Assembly: GCA_017512045.1 (NCBI GenBank)
Contig: JAFWHE010000003.1
Location: forward strand, 1 to 54,476
Direction of reading: 5' to 3'
Length of the DNA: 54,476 nucleotides
From: Candidatus Saccharimonadota bacterium
GTDB taxonomy: Bacteria > Patescibacteriota > Saccharimonadia > Saccharimonadales > Saccharimonadaceae
Shown: in pieces, positions 24,475 to 31,879 of the stretch
How positions within the stretch are numbered: position 1 is the first letter of the stretch
Layout: every line of letters starts with the position of its first letter
Position numbers and translations under genes: made by a program
The notes under the pieces: generated by a model
Seen by the model: the letters and a program-made list of their open reading frames with translations, nothing else
What the model was told of the DNA's origin: nothing
Databases searched by the model: none

Positions 24475-24488
24475 GCTCCGAGTGCTAA
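24462..24488. promoter_or_regulatory. CIRCE operator (HrcA binding site)
   Basis: TTAGCACTG, nine bases, then GAGTGCTAA: one mismatch from the CIRCE consensus TTAGCACTC-N9-GAGTGCTAA. HrcA bound here represses groES-groEL until heat stress. It also overlaps the space just beyond the 3' end of the VanY-like gene. Confidence 0.95.
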
Positions 24489-24493
24489 TTTCT

Positions 24494-25408
24494 CTATTGA
24501 TTACAGGTGCCAGCCGTTAAACTATTAAGAAATCCACGCATCTTGAGGTAGTGCTCCAGAGAGTCATATGCACCATTATTATATTTGCCCGTTGCAATCT
24601 CTGTTGCCTCTGGTATGCCTACATAACGATAGTGCCAAGTTTCATAATAGCCAGTAGTGCCATCCTCAGTCAAGTTAATCGGTTGCATCATAGAACTGCC
24701 AGCCCATTCTACTGGGTAGCGATCAATAAAACCATATTTATAGGAATTAGCCTTGAGCCATTGCCAATCTATATGCTCAGGATAATAATCAGTATCCAAC
24801 GTATTACCATAAGCTGTATCAATCAGATCGCAAGTATAGCCAGAGTGGTGCTCGGATGTACCAGTCGGAGCACAAAGCCTACCGCAAGATGTACCAATAC
24901 TACGGAAACACGACATGGTCTGCAAGGTATGTCCTGGATAGGCCGCCTCATAAGCTTTTACCATATCATTCAGATGCTGTGCCGCTTCTTCATCCACCAA
25001 TGGCGTTCCATTCCAAGCGTTCGCCTCCGTAATACCATAAAGCGCAGAAATATCCACTAATTGACTCTTTCGCACGGAAATAAAATCGCTATTTACGGTA
25101 TAATTCGCGTTGATAAGCATTAGCTTTCCCAGGCCAGTCGTGCAGTTCCCACCTGGAATACTTGCCGGCGGAATAGTAGGGGTAGGCTGTTCCTCTGGAC
25201 TATCACTTTTTACCTCTTCTACATTATCTGATTCATGGGTCTCTACGTCCGTGGGAGTACTATATTGACTTTCTGCTTGATTTTGGCTGGAATTATCCTT
25301 GCGCATTAATAAAATTACCACAATAATAGTTGCGATAGCTACCATTACCATCAAGCAAATAACAATCTTCCACGGTAAACGCCTTCTGCCCAATCTGCGA
25401 TTTTTCAT
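24494..25408 (-). CDS. VanY-like D-alanyl-D-alanine carboxypeptidase, membrane-anchored
   Basis: The 304-aa protein has an N-terminal basic patch and signal anchor (IVICLMVMVAIATIIVVILL), a Ser/Thr/Pro-rich stalk, and an M15B (LAS-type) peptidase domain. Zinc and catalytic residues are visible in SEHHSGYTCDLID and in YETWHYRYVG. It would trim the terminal D-Ala of peptidoglycan stem peptides outside the membrane. A TGATATAAT at about 25432-25440 on the minus strand and a leader of about 20 nt precede it. It is divergent from murE. Confidence 0.93.
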   Translation of the reverse strand: MKNRRLGRRRLPWKIVICLMVMVAIATIIVVILLMRKDNSSQNQAESQYSTPTDVETHESDNVEEVKSDSPEEQPTPTIPPASIPGGNCTTGLGKLMLINANYTVNSDFISVRKSQLVDISALYGITEANAWNGTPLVDEEAAQHLNDMVKAYEAAYPGHTLQTMSCFRSIGTSCGRLCAPTGTSEHHSGYTCDLIDTAYGNTLDTDYYPEHIDWQWLKANSYKYGFIDRYPVEWAGSSMMQPINLTEDGTTGYYETWHYRYVGIPEATEIATGKYNNGAYDSLEHYLKMRGFLNSLTAGTCNQ

Positions 25409-25445
25409 TCTTTTTCCCTATTTCTACCTCTATTATATCAAATCA

Positions 25446-25454
25446 TGCTATAAT
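25446..25454 (+). promoter_or_regulatory. Extended -10 of murE, leaderless type
   Basis: TGCTATAAT, six bases before the ATG at 25461. It fixes the murE start and excludes a longer upstream frame that overlaps the divergent VanY-like gene. Confidence 0.75.
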
Positions 25455-25460
25455 TTCCTT

Positions 25461-26789
25461 ATGAGTTTAAAAGACAAAATTCCAGGTTATAATTCCATAA
25501 TTATCCCTTATCATATTGCACAGTCCGCCACCGCCGCCATTAAAAATGGTCGTCCTGGCGAAAAATTGCGCGTTATCGGTATAACAGGTACTAACGGCAA
25601 GACTACTACTTGCTTTATGATCTGGAAAATGCTGAACTCGGCCGGATTTAAGACTGGACTCATGACCACCGTAGCCTGGGGTGCACCAGGTATAACTAAA
25701 GACATTTTAGCTCGCGACAAACACAAAACAGATACAATTCCAGACAAAGATGGCCTAGTTAAGCAAATTGAACACATGACTACTGCGGATTCTTTCACTC
25801 TCAATCGCCGTATGAAGACTATTGCCAACACTGGCGCAGAGTTTCTTGTCTTAGAGGTGACATCCCACGCATTAGCTCAACATCGCACCTTGGATATCCC
25901 AATAGAAATAGCCGTAATGACTAATGTCACCCATGAGCATCTAGACTATCATAAAACTTTCGCCCGCTACGTAAAAGCCAAAACTAAATTATTTAGGCAT
26001 GCTGGTTATGGGATAATTAACGCAGATGATCCATCTTGTGGTGCTTTCAAAAAAGCAACTCCAGATAGTAACTATATCACTTATGGTATAAAATCTGGTA
26101 AAATGCGTGCAAAATCCATCAAATTATCCGCTACTGGCGTTAAATATTCATTTGGTGATATAAAACCTCTGGAAATTACCACTCAAATTCCGGGAGAATT
26201 TAATGTCTACAATTCTATGGCAGCTGCTCTCGTCGGCAAGAGATTAGGATTAAGTGATAGGCAAATCGCTGCTGGTATTGCCTCGCTCACAGAGGTAGAA
26301 GGTCGCATGAACCGCCTGCAATTAGGCCAAAATTATGAGGTGATAGTAGATTTCGCCCATACACCAGACGCTTTCGAAAAGGTCTTCTCCTCTGTTAAAG
26401 CACCTAGCAAAAATGGGCGAGTCATCTCTCTGTTTGGTGGCGCTGGCAGAAGAGACGAAAGTACTCGTGCTGAACGTGGGGAAATCGCCGGCAAGCATAG
26501 TGATATTTGCATTATTACAGAGGATGATTCCAGAGATGAAGATCAACTTGTAATTATGGAAATGTTCCGCGATGGTTGTAAAAAAGCTGGCATGAAAGAT
26601 TCTGCTATCATCATGGAAAAAGACCGCGAGACCGCCATAAACAAAGCTATTTCCCTGGCAAAGAAAGGCGATTTGGTACTTATCCTTGGTAAGGGACATG
26701 AGAAAACTATTCTCCGCGCTGATGGTGCACATCCATTCGAAGACCTAAAAGTAACAGCAAAAGCAATCAAGAAAGCTTTGCGTAAGTAA
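25461..26789 (+). CDS. murE: UDP-N-acetylmuramyl-tripeptide synthetase
   Basis: MurE adds the third amino acid to the peptidoglycan stem peptide in the cytoplasm. The 442-aa protein has the ATP-binding motif GITGTNGKTTT, LEVTSHALAQHR, the NVTHEHLDYH motif and a C-terminal ligase domain with GRMNRLQ and DDSRDED. The DDSR element differs from the DNPR of DAP-adding enzymes, so the amino acid used is uncertain. The start was set by the leaderless promoter. A FISUMP cassette head begins within 10 bp of the stop codon. Confidence 0.95.
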   Translation: MSLKDKIPGYNSIIIPYHIAQSATAAIKNGRPGEKLRVIGITGTNGKTTTCFMIWKMLNSAGFKTGLMTTVAWGAPGITKDILARDKHKTDTIPDKDGLVKQIEHMTTADSFTLNRRMKTIANTGAEFLVLEVTSHALAQHRTLDIPIEIAVMTNVTHEHLDYHKTFARYVKAKTKLFRHAGYGIINADDPSCGAFKKATPDSNYITYGIKSGKMRAKSIKLSATGVKYSFGDIKPLEITTQIPGEFNVYNSMAAALVGKRLGLSDRQIAAGIASLTEVEGRMNRLQLGQNYEVIVDFAHTPDAFEKVFSSVKAPSKNGRVISLFGGAGRRDESTRAERGEIAGKHSDICIITEDDSRDEDQLVIMEMFRDGCKKAGMKDSAIIMEKDRETAINKAISLAKKGDLVLILGKGHEKTILRADGAHPFEDLKVTAKAIKKALRK

Positions 26790-26794
26790 AGGCA

Positions 26795-27025
26795 ACTCAC
26801 TGGTAGCCTTGGTGCAAGATCTTATCCATTGTCGTATGTATATTCTGGCAACTATTACTGGGTTACGGGTAAGCTTTACCGCCAGACGGTGGGTGGCTTC
26901 TACTGGTCATCTAGTATAGTTGGTAACACCAATAGTTACGACCTGTATATGGGTAATACTCGCTTGATTAAGGCGGATAGCAATAATAAGCGCATCGGGA
27001 TCCCTCTGCGTTGCGTTTTTTGCCT
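26795..27025 (+). pseudogene. FISUMP-domain cassette C9, type A, 52-bp head class
   Basis: It encodes TGSLGARSYPLSYVYSG, a core (NYYWVTGKLYRQT, FYWSSSIV) and the tail PLRCVF. Positions 26798-26849 are identical to heads at 1037-1088 and 20827-20878. It is the closest relative of C5 and shows the clearest adenine-type codon variation. It directly follows murE on the same strand with no promoter or ribosome binding site of its own, and is fused to C10. Confidence 0.75.
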
Positions 27026-27291
27026 AATCCAACCGATCCAGATGCTGGCACTAATCGTACTAATGCTGTGAGTAGGGATAATTTGATGAATGGATTAGGG
27101 CTGAAATATAATGGACAATATATTAATAAGGATTTGGATTTTGTTGGTACAGATGGGTTCTGGTGGATGTCTGCTATTCGCAATAATACCTACTCATATA
27201 GCTCGCGTATAAATACAGATGGCTATATTTATCCTCAAGGCCAAAGCGTCCAAAACATGGGTCGAGCAGTGCGCTGTGTCTACAAAAATTA
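27026..27291 (+). pseudogene. FISUMP-domain cassette C10, type B
   Basis: It encodes NPTDPDAGTNRTNAVSRDN, a type B core (GFWWMSAIRNNT, YIYPQGQ) and the tail GRAVRCVYKN with a TAG. Positions 27062-27094 match C3 and C6. Together with C9 it repeats the A-then-B tandem seen at 20.8-21.3 kb. A terminator follows. Confidence 0.7.
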
Positions 27292-27315
27292 GCATCCTGT
27301 TTTTCTAAAACAGAT

Positions 27316-27349
27316 TCAAAAATCCCTCCCCCATCAAGGAGGGATTTTT
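27316..27349 (+). terminator. Terminator behind murE and cassettes C9-C10
   Basis: AAAAATCCCTCC and GGAGGGATTTTT form a long stem with an A-tract before and a T-tract after. It implies that the cassettes are transcribed with murE. A GCCGGC-rich inverted repeat follows at 27365-27381. Confidence 0.85.
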
Positions 27350-27553
27350 GCTGTAATATCTTTTGCCGGCTTTGCCGGCCGCAACTTTTCTACCACTTAG
27401 CAACCCAGCATTACGCTTATCGTTGCAATACAATAATATTTTTGATAGGATATTCTCAAACAAAAATGCTCTCAACGTACCTTGGATTTCTTGTTATATA
27501 TTTTGGAGTTGGGAGTATTTTTGGTAAATGTCAAAATAATCATTGGAGCAACT

Positions 27554-27943
27554 ATGGAGGAAAAACATTTTTGGGAGTGGATAGAACTGAAAGAAAGACT
27601 ACACTTTGTTGGAAACTACCCGCCGATAAAAGAAGGGCAAATTTGGTGGTGCGCTGTTGGTGAAAATATTGGTGCAGAAATAAATGGTAAAAACCACACA
27701 TTTTCTCGCCCGGTTCTAATTATGAAAAAATTAAGTCAATATAGTTTCATGGGTATTCCATTAACATCACAACCGCATGAGGGTAGCTGGTATGTTCATT
27801 TTAAATTCAAAGGCAAAATGCAATATGCTGCTTTAGCTCAAGCCAAAGCATTCAGTGTCTCCAGACTTTATACCAAAATGGGGACAGCGCCGAATTCTGA
27901 TTTGCAAATTGTTAGAGACGGATTTAGGAAATTGTATTGCTAA
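27554..27943 (+). CDS. PemK/MazF-like toxin
   Basis: The 129-aa protein has the PemK/MazF-type core: KEGQIWWCAVGENIGAEING, then FSRPVLIMKKLSQYSFMGIP and LTSQ, followed by a helical C-terminus. Characterised members are sequence-specific mRNA endonucleases. The start at 27554 has a TTGGAG site 6 nt upstream; earlier in-frame ATGs encode a hydrophobic stretch without a site. No antitoxin gene is adjacent, which is common for this subfamily in CPR genomes, so toxicity is not certain. Confidence 0.8.
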   Translation: MEEKHFWEWIELKERLHFVGNYPPIKEGQIWWCAVGENIGAEINGKNHTFSRPVLIMKKLSQYSFMGIPLTSQPHEGSWYVHFKFKGKMQYAALAQAKAFSVSRLYTKMGTAPNSDLQIVRDGFRKLYC

Positions 27944-28053
27944 AAAATATACCCCAAATCTCGTGATTATGGGGTTCTTCAGGTATTCCCGAATACATCT
28001 CCAGTATATCATACCAAATTATATCTGTAAAGACGGAATTTTCTCGTTTTTGC

Positions 28054-28083
28054 GGGAAAAGTGTAGAATTTCGCACTTTTCCC
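28054..28083. other. Perfect 10-bp hairpin upstream of the phosphoketolase genes
   Basis: GGGAAAAGTG and CACTTTTCCC surround a 10-base loop, followed by TAAAAA. It lies in the gap between the PemK-like gene and the phosphoketolase operon. No clear T-tract follows, so it may be a weak terminator or a leader element. Confidence 0.5.
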
Positions 28084-28156
28084 TAAAAACCCACAAAACT
28101 AGCGAAATCGTGATTCTATTCACATTTTCGCCATTTTATACTAAAATAATCATAAG

Positions 28157-29110
28157 ATGAATGATTTTGGTGGGCAAAATGCTATTCGTTGTGAGCGTAG
28201 AATTCGCGCTTGTGATTATCTTTCTGTTGCCCAATTATACCTGAAAGACAATTTTCTGCTCAAGAGGAAGCTTAGTATTTTTGATATCAAGCCACGCTTG
28301 CTCGGCCATTGGGGGACTTGTCACGGTATCAATGTCGCTTATGCTAATCTAAAGATTCGTGGTAGGATGACTAATTTTATTCTGGGGCCGGGGCATGGTT
28401 TTCCGGCTTTGCAGGCCAATCTTTTTATTGACGGCGACCTGGCGAAAGTGGATGAAAAAGCACAGCCAAATCTAGATGGTATCAAATATATTTGCCAAAA
28501 CTTTTCTTGGCCAGGTGGATTTCCATCGCATGCCAGTCCGGTTACTCCGGGTGTAATTTGTGAGGGTGGGGAATTGGGCTATGCTTTGGCGGCGGCATAT
28601 GGCGCTGCACTCGGCCATCCGGAAAAGCGTGTCGTGGCATTGATTGGTGATGGTGAACTAGAAACAGCTACTGCTCTGTCATCGCTTAATCTTTGCAAAC
28701 TATTCACTACTGATACTAATGGTAAGGTCTTGCCGATTTTGCATCTCAATGGCTACAAGATTTCTGGACCGACGATTTCTGCGCGCAAGTCAGAAAGGGA
28801 GCTGATGGAAATGATTAGAGGATTTGGCTATACACCACTATTTATTAACGGTGATGATACTGGAGAATTCCAAGATGCTCTGGATGAGGTGGGAATGATG
28901 GATGTACCATTTATCATTATGAAAACCGAAAAAGGCGAAACTGGCCCACGCTACGTAGATGGGAAGAAGATCGCCGGGAATTATTTGGCACATCAGATTC
29001 CTCTAAAGGACGTGAAACATGATTTAAAAGAATTGGATATATTAGAAACTTGGATGAAATCGTATAATTTCCGAGAATTGTTTGATGAGAAGGAAGGATT
29101 TTTGTTATGA
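28157..29110 (+). CDS. Phosphoketolase N-terminal (ThDP pyrophosphate-domain) subunit
   Basis: This 317-aa protein matches the N-terminal half of xylulose-5-phosphate/fructose-6-phosphate phosphoketolase, which makes acetyl phosphate from sugar phosphates. It carries PRLLGHWGTCHGINVAYANL, ILGPGHGFPA, FSWPGGFPSHASPVTPG, EGGELGYALAAAYG and the ThDP motif IGDGELETA..LHLNGYKI. It ends just after the linker sequence LETWMKSYNFRELFD, where ordinary enzymes continue into the second half. The second half is the next gene, overlapping by 4 bp (ATGA). Both halves look intact, so this is a true split, not a frameshift. Confidence 0.92.
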   Translation: MNDFGGQNAIRCERRIRACDYLSVAQLYLKDNFLLKRKLSIFDIKPRLLGHWGTCHGINVAYANLKIRGRMTNFILGPGHGFPALQANLFIDGDLAKVDEKAQPNLDGIKYICQNFSWPGGFPSHASPVTPGVICEGGELGYALAAAYGAALGHPEKRVVALIGDGELETATALSSLNLCKLFTTDTNGKVLPILHLNGYKISGPTISARKSERELMEMIRGFGYTPLFINGDDTGEFQDALDEVGMMDVPFIIMKTEKGETGPRYVDGKKIAGNYLAHQIPLKDVKHDLKELDILETWMKSYNFRELFDEKEGFLL

Positions 29111-30312
29111 GTGATGTTGCTACATCTGGCTTATTTGGTCCGGCACAAATTGAGCACCCAGGTTTGGAACGCCATTCTCCTGCTGAGAAAATTGGCGAGT
29201 TAATTAAAAATACTATGAAGCAAGACGGCTCATTTTACCTGTTTTCTCCAGATGAGACCACTAGTAATAAATTAGATGTGGCTTATCAAGTGTCGGCTAG
29301 GGCTTGGGCTTTGCCACGTAAATCTTGGGATTTGCCAGAATCAGAGAATGGCAGAATTGTAGAGCTATTATCAGAGAATACTTTGTTTGCAGTGATGACG
29401 GGACATATTCTAGAAAATCACGAGCCAGCCATGATGACTAGCTACGAGTCGTTTTTCTCTATCATCACTTCGCAGGTTTTGCAACACATTAAGTTCTTGA
29501 AACAATCCCAGGAGGTATTTTGGCGCGAGCCAGTGCCGGCTGTGAACTTGCTCTCTACTAGCACTTGTTGGCGACAGGATCACAATGGTTATTCGCACCA
29601 GTCACCAGCTTTGATTTCTGCTTTGCTAGATAATCCAAGTAATTTGGCCAATTGTATTTTCCCGGTAGATGATGTGGCGGCTGCGGCAGCGTTCCAATTC
29701 ATGATGGAGAGCCGTAATGCTGTGAATCTTACAACATTCAATAAGACAGAGGAGCCGCGTTGGATAGATTGTAACCACGCCAAGTTCCAGTATGAGCACG
29801 GTGCGAGTATCTTTGGCTTTGCTTCGGATGATGACCCAGATTATATCTTTACGGCGGCAGGAGATATCGTATCGCGTGAAGCGCTGTATGCCTTGCAGAT
29901 TTTGCGGGAAGACCTGCCAGAAAAACGTTTCCGCTTCGTCGGGATTAATGCTCTGTCGCATAATGCGATTGGTACAACTAATGCTAAAATGTCGCGAGAA
30001 AGGTTTTATGAATATTTCATGGCAGGCAAGCCGATTATTGCGAACTTCCATGGTTATCCTGATACTCTAAAAGCGATTTTGCAAAGTTATGATGTGCCAG
30101 AAGAATATTTATCGGTGCATGGTTTCATAGAGCAAGGTAGCACGACTACGCCTTTTGAGATGTTGAGTCTGAACAAAGCTTCGCGCTATCATCTATGTAT
30201 TGATGTAGCAGAACGAGAAGGCCGCGCAGATTTGATTGCAAAATATCAGGAGAAGTTGGCTGCCAATACGGCGTATGCGCTGGAAAATGGAGTTGATCTA
30301 GAAGAGACGTAG
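29107..30312 (+). CDS. Phosphoketolase C-terminal (Pyr plus C-domain) subunit
   Basis: The 401-aa protein starts with an unconserved leader and then matches the second half of phosphoketolase: YLFSPDETTSNKLDVAY, GRIVELLSENTLFAVMTGHI, the YESFF Glu region of the Pyr domain, TCWRQDHNGYSHQSP and PIIANFHGYPDTL. It overlaps the upstream subunit by 4 bp and has a GGAAGGA site, so it is translated as a separate chain. The active enzyme presumably needs both chains, as in split archaeal transketolases. It gives the cell acetyl phosphate and ATP from pentoses. Confidence 0.92.
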   Translation: MSDVATSGLFGPAQIEHPGLERHSPAEKIGELIKNTMKQDGSFYLFSPDETTSNKLDVAYQVSARAWALPRKSWDLPESENGRIVELLSENTLFAVMTGHILENHEPAMMTSYESFFSIITSQVLQHIKFLKQSQEVFWREPVPAVNLLSTSTCWRQDHNGYSHQSPALISALLDNPSNLANCIFPVDDVAAAAAFQFMMESRNAVNLTTFNKTEEPRWIDCNHAKFQYEHGASIFGFASDDDPDYIFTAAGDIVSREALYALQILREDLPEKRFRFVGINALSHNAIGTTNAKMSRERFYEYFMAGKPIIANFHGYPDTLKAILQSYDVPEEYLSVHGFIEQGSTTTPFEMLSLNKASRYHLCIDVAEREGRADLIAKYQEKLAANTAYALENGVDLEET

Positions 30313-30317
30313 GATTT

Positions 30318-31007
30318 CTATTTTCTCTTAGCAAATAACATTCTTCCAGACGATGTTTGGATGAAGCGGACAATTTCCACATTTATTTCTTGTCCGACCT
30401 TGCGCGAGCCATTATCTACAATTACCATGGTACCATCTTTTAGATGCCCCACTCCCTGACCAGGATTAGCACCTTTGGCGGTGATTTTTAGCTTCATCTT
30501 CTGGCCAGGCTGATATTCGTTTTGTAGGGCTATGGCCAGGTCATTAATATTAAGCACATCTATGCCCTCGGCGCTAGCAACCTTATTTAGATTGAAATCA
30601 TTGGTGCAAATGGTGCCGTGGTTTTCTTTCGCTAAAGCGATTAAGCGTTCATCCACCGGTGTGCGATCCAAAGCATCCTGGAGAATTTCTACATTACAAT
30701 AAATTACGCGTTCCAGCGCATTGACGTTATCCAACCCGCGACGAGCGATAGAACGCTTGGAACTATCTTTGCCGTCAGCTAAAAGTTGCATTTCTCGAAT
30801 CACGCTGCGTGGAATGATGAGGTCATCGCCGATGAATCCAGTCTCTGCTACATTTAGGATACGTCCGTCCATCAGAGCGGAAGAATCAATATAGACTTTG
30901 CGCTTGCCAGATTTTTGACGAGGTTTAGTAAAGGATCTGATACACAGAAAAGATACCTCGGCTAGTATTACGAGGGTGGCAATCAAAATTATAACAGTCA
31001 AATCCAT
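30318..31007 (-). CDS. PIN-TRAM domain protein
   Basis: The 229-aa protein has one N-terminal membrane helix (LTVIILIATLVILAEVSFLC), a PIN nuclease domain (YIDSSALMDGRI, then ICTNDFNLNKVA, with acidic residues kept) and a C-terminal TRAM domain (KITAKGANPGQGVGHLKDGT). It resembles Bacillus YacL, a membrane-tethered putative RNase of unknown target. The ATG at 31007 is chosen because a TGTTATAAT ends exactly 6 nt before it; the upstream ATG would lie inside the leader-less gap. It converges on the phosphoketolase operon. Confidence 0.93.
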   Translation of the reverse strand: MDLTVIILIATLVILAEVSFLCIRSFTKPRQKSGKRKVYIDSSALMDGRILNVAETGFIGDDLIIPRSVIREMQLLADGKDSSKRSIARRGLDNVNALERVIYCNVEILQDALDRTPVDERLIALAKENHGTICTNDFNLNKVASAEGIDVLNINDLAIALQNEYQPGQKMKLKITAKGANPGQGVGHLKDGTMVIVDNGSRKVGQEINVEIVRFIQTSSGRMLFAKRK

Positions 31008-31013
31008 AAACAT

Positions 31014-31022
31014 ATTATAACA
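31014..31022 (-). promoter_or_regulatory. Extended -10 of the PIN-TRAM gene, leaderless type
   Basis: TGTTATAAT on the minus strand, six bases before the chosen ATG. Confidence 0.72.
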
Positions 31023-31024
31023 TA

Positions 31025-31816
31025 TTATTCAGAGACGCCCAAGATTCCGCGCAAAGCATAGCCAGTATCTTCGTGGTTGCGGACGGTGATGGTGTCAATC
31101 CCCATCTGGACGACTGGATAATCATTACCACCTGGCTGAGTCATATCACCGAAGTAAAGAATCTCATCTTTTGTAACCTTGAGCTCTTCTAATAGATGTG
31201 TCATACCGAACTCCTTGTTCATACCTGGAGTGATGGCATTAATAGAGGTAGTACCGCCAATTTCATAATCAAATTCTGGTGCCAGCTCTTTACAGCGAGC
31301 GACAATCTTCTCGCGTTTTTTGCAATCCGGATCCCAGGCATATTTTTCTTCTGTGCCGGCTTTTTGGCCGAGAGCGGAGAAAGTAACTTGGGAGAGGCGA
31401 TTTTCAATGATCTCATCGCCTGGTTGTAATTTGTCTTCTTCCCAATATCCCAGTTCACGAGCAGATTTCTCTATCGTTTCGCTGATTTTCTTCACCTGTT
31501 CATCTGTGAGCGGGTAATTATAAACTTGCTTCCAGTTCTTCTCATCATATTTGTCGGACTTATTCTCATAAATATAGTATTGTGTGCCTTGTGCGACAAA
31601 GAGGTGGAGATGCGTGAGTTGAGCTGGCTTGACACCGTTGTCTAACATTGGATTGACAATTTGGATGAGGAATTGGTCAAATTTTTGTCCAGAAATTGGA
31701 CAGATTTCATAATAATCAGAACACCTGATCAAAAGCTCTGCGATGTCATCCGTGATGGGAGTCTTCGCGATATTTAATGTTTGGTCAATGTCAAATGATA
31801 GTACTTTTTTGGTCAT
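31025..31816 (-). CDS. HAD-superfamily hydrolase, phosphomannomutase-like
   Basis: The 263-aa protein has the HAD nucleophile motif FDIDQTLN, ICPISGQKFDQF, and a C-terminal acidic motif YFGDMTQPGGNDYPV that resembles the FGDKTxPGGNDYE of eukaryotic-type phosphomannomutases (HAD-IIB). Either a sugar phosphatase or a phosphomannomutase is possible. A TGCTATAAT at 31845-31853 and a GTGGAG Shine-Dalgarno site precede it, so it has a short conventional leader. It is divergent from tyrS. Confidence 0.85.
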   Translation of the reverse strand: MTKKVLSFDIDQTLNIAKTPITDDIAELLIRCSDYYEICPISGQKFDQFLIQIVNPMLDNGVKPAQLTHLHLFVAQGTQYYIYENKSDKYDEKNWKQVYNYPLTDEQVKKISETIEKSARELGYWEEDKLQPGDEIIENRLSQVTFSALGQKAGTEEKYAWDPDCKKREKIVARCKELAPEFDYEIGGTTSINAITPGMNKEFGMTHLLEELKVTKDEILYFGDMTQPGGNDYPVVQMGIDTITVRNHEDTGYALRGILGVSE

Positions 31817-31864
31817 ATTTTCTCCACGTTTTGTTATTGAGTTAATTATAGCATAGTATCGGTA

Positions 31865-31873
31865 TGATATAAT
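31865..31873 (+). promoter_or_regulatory. Extended -10 of tyrS, leaderless type
   Basis: TGATATAAT, six bases before the tyrS ATG. Confidence 0.75.
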
Positions 31874-31879
31874 ACAACC

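Noticed and set aside
1-27300. DGR reverse transcriptase or template repeat inside the window
   Set aside because: No protein shows RT motifs, and no cassette has AAC/AAT at all variable sites, so the template must be elsewhere if it exists.
29410-30051. Minus-strand frames across the phosphoketolase C-part
   Set aside because: They are shadows of a strongly conserved plus-strand gene.
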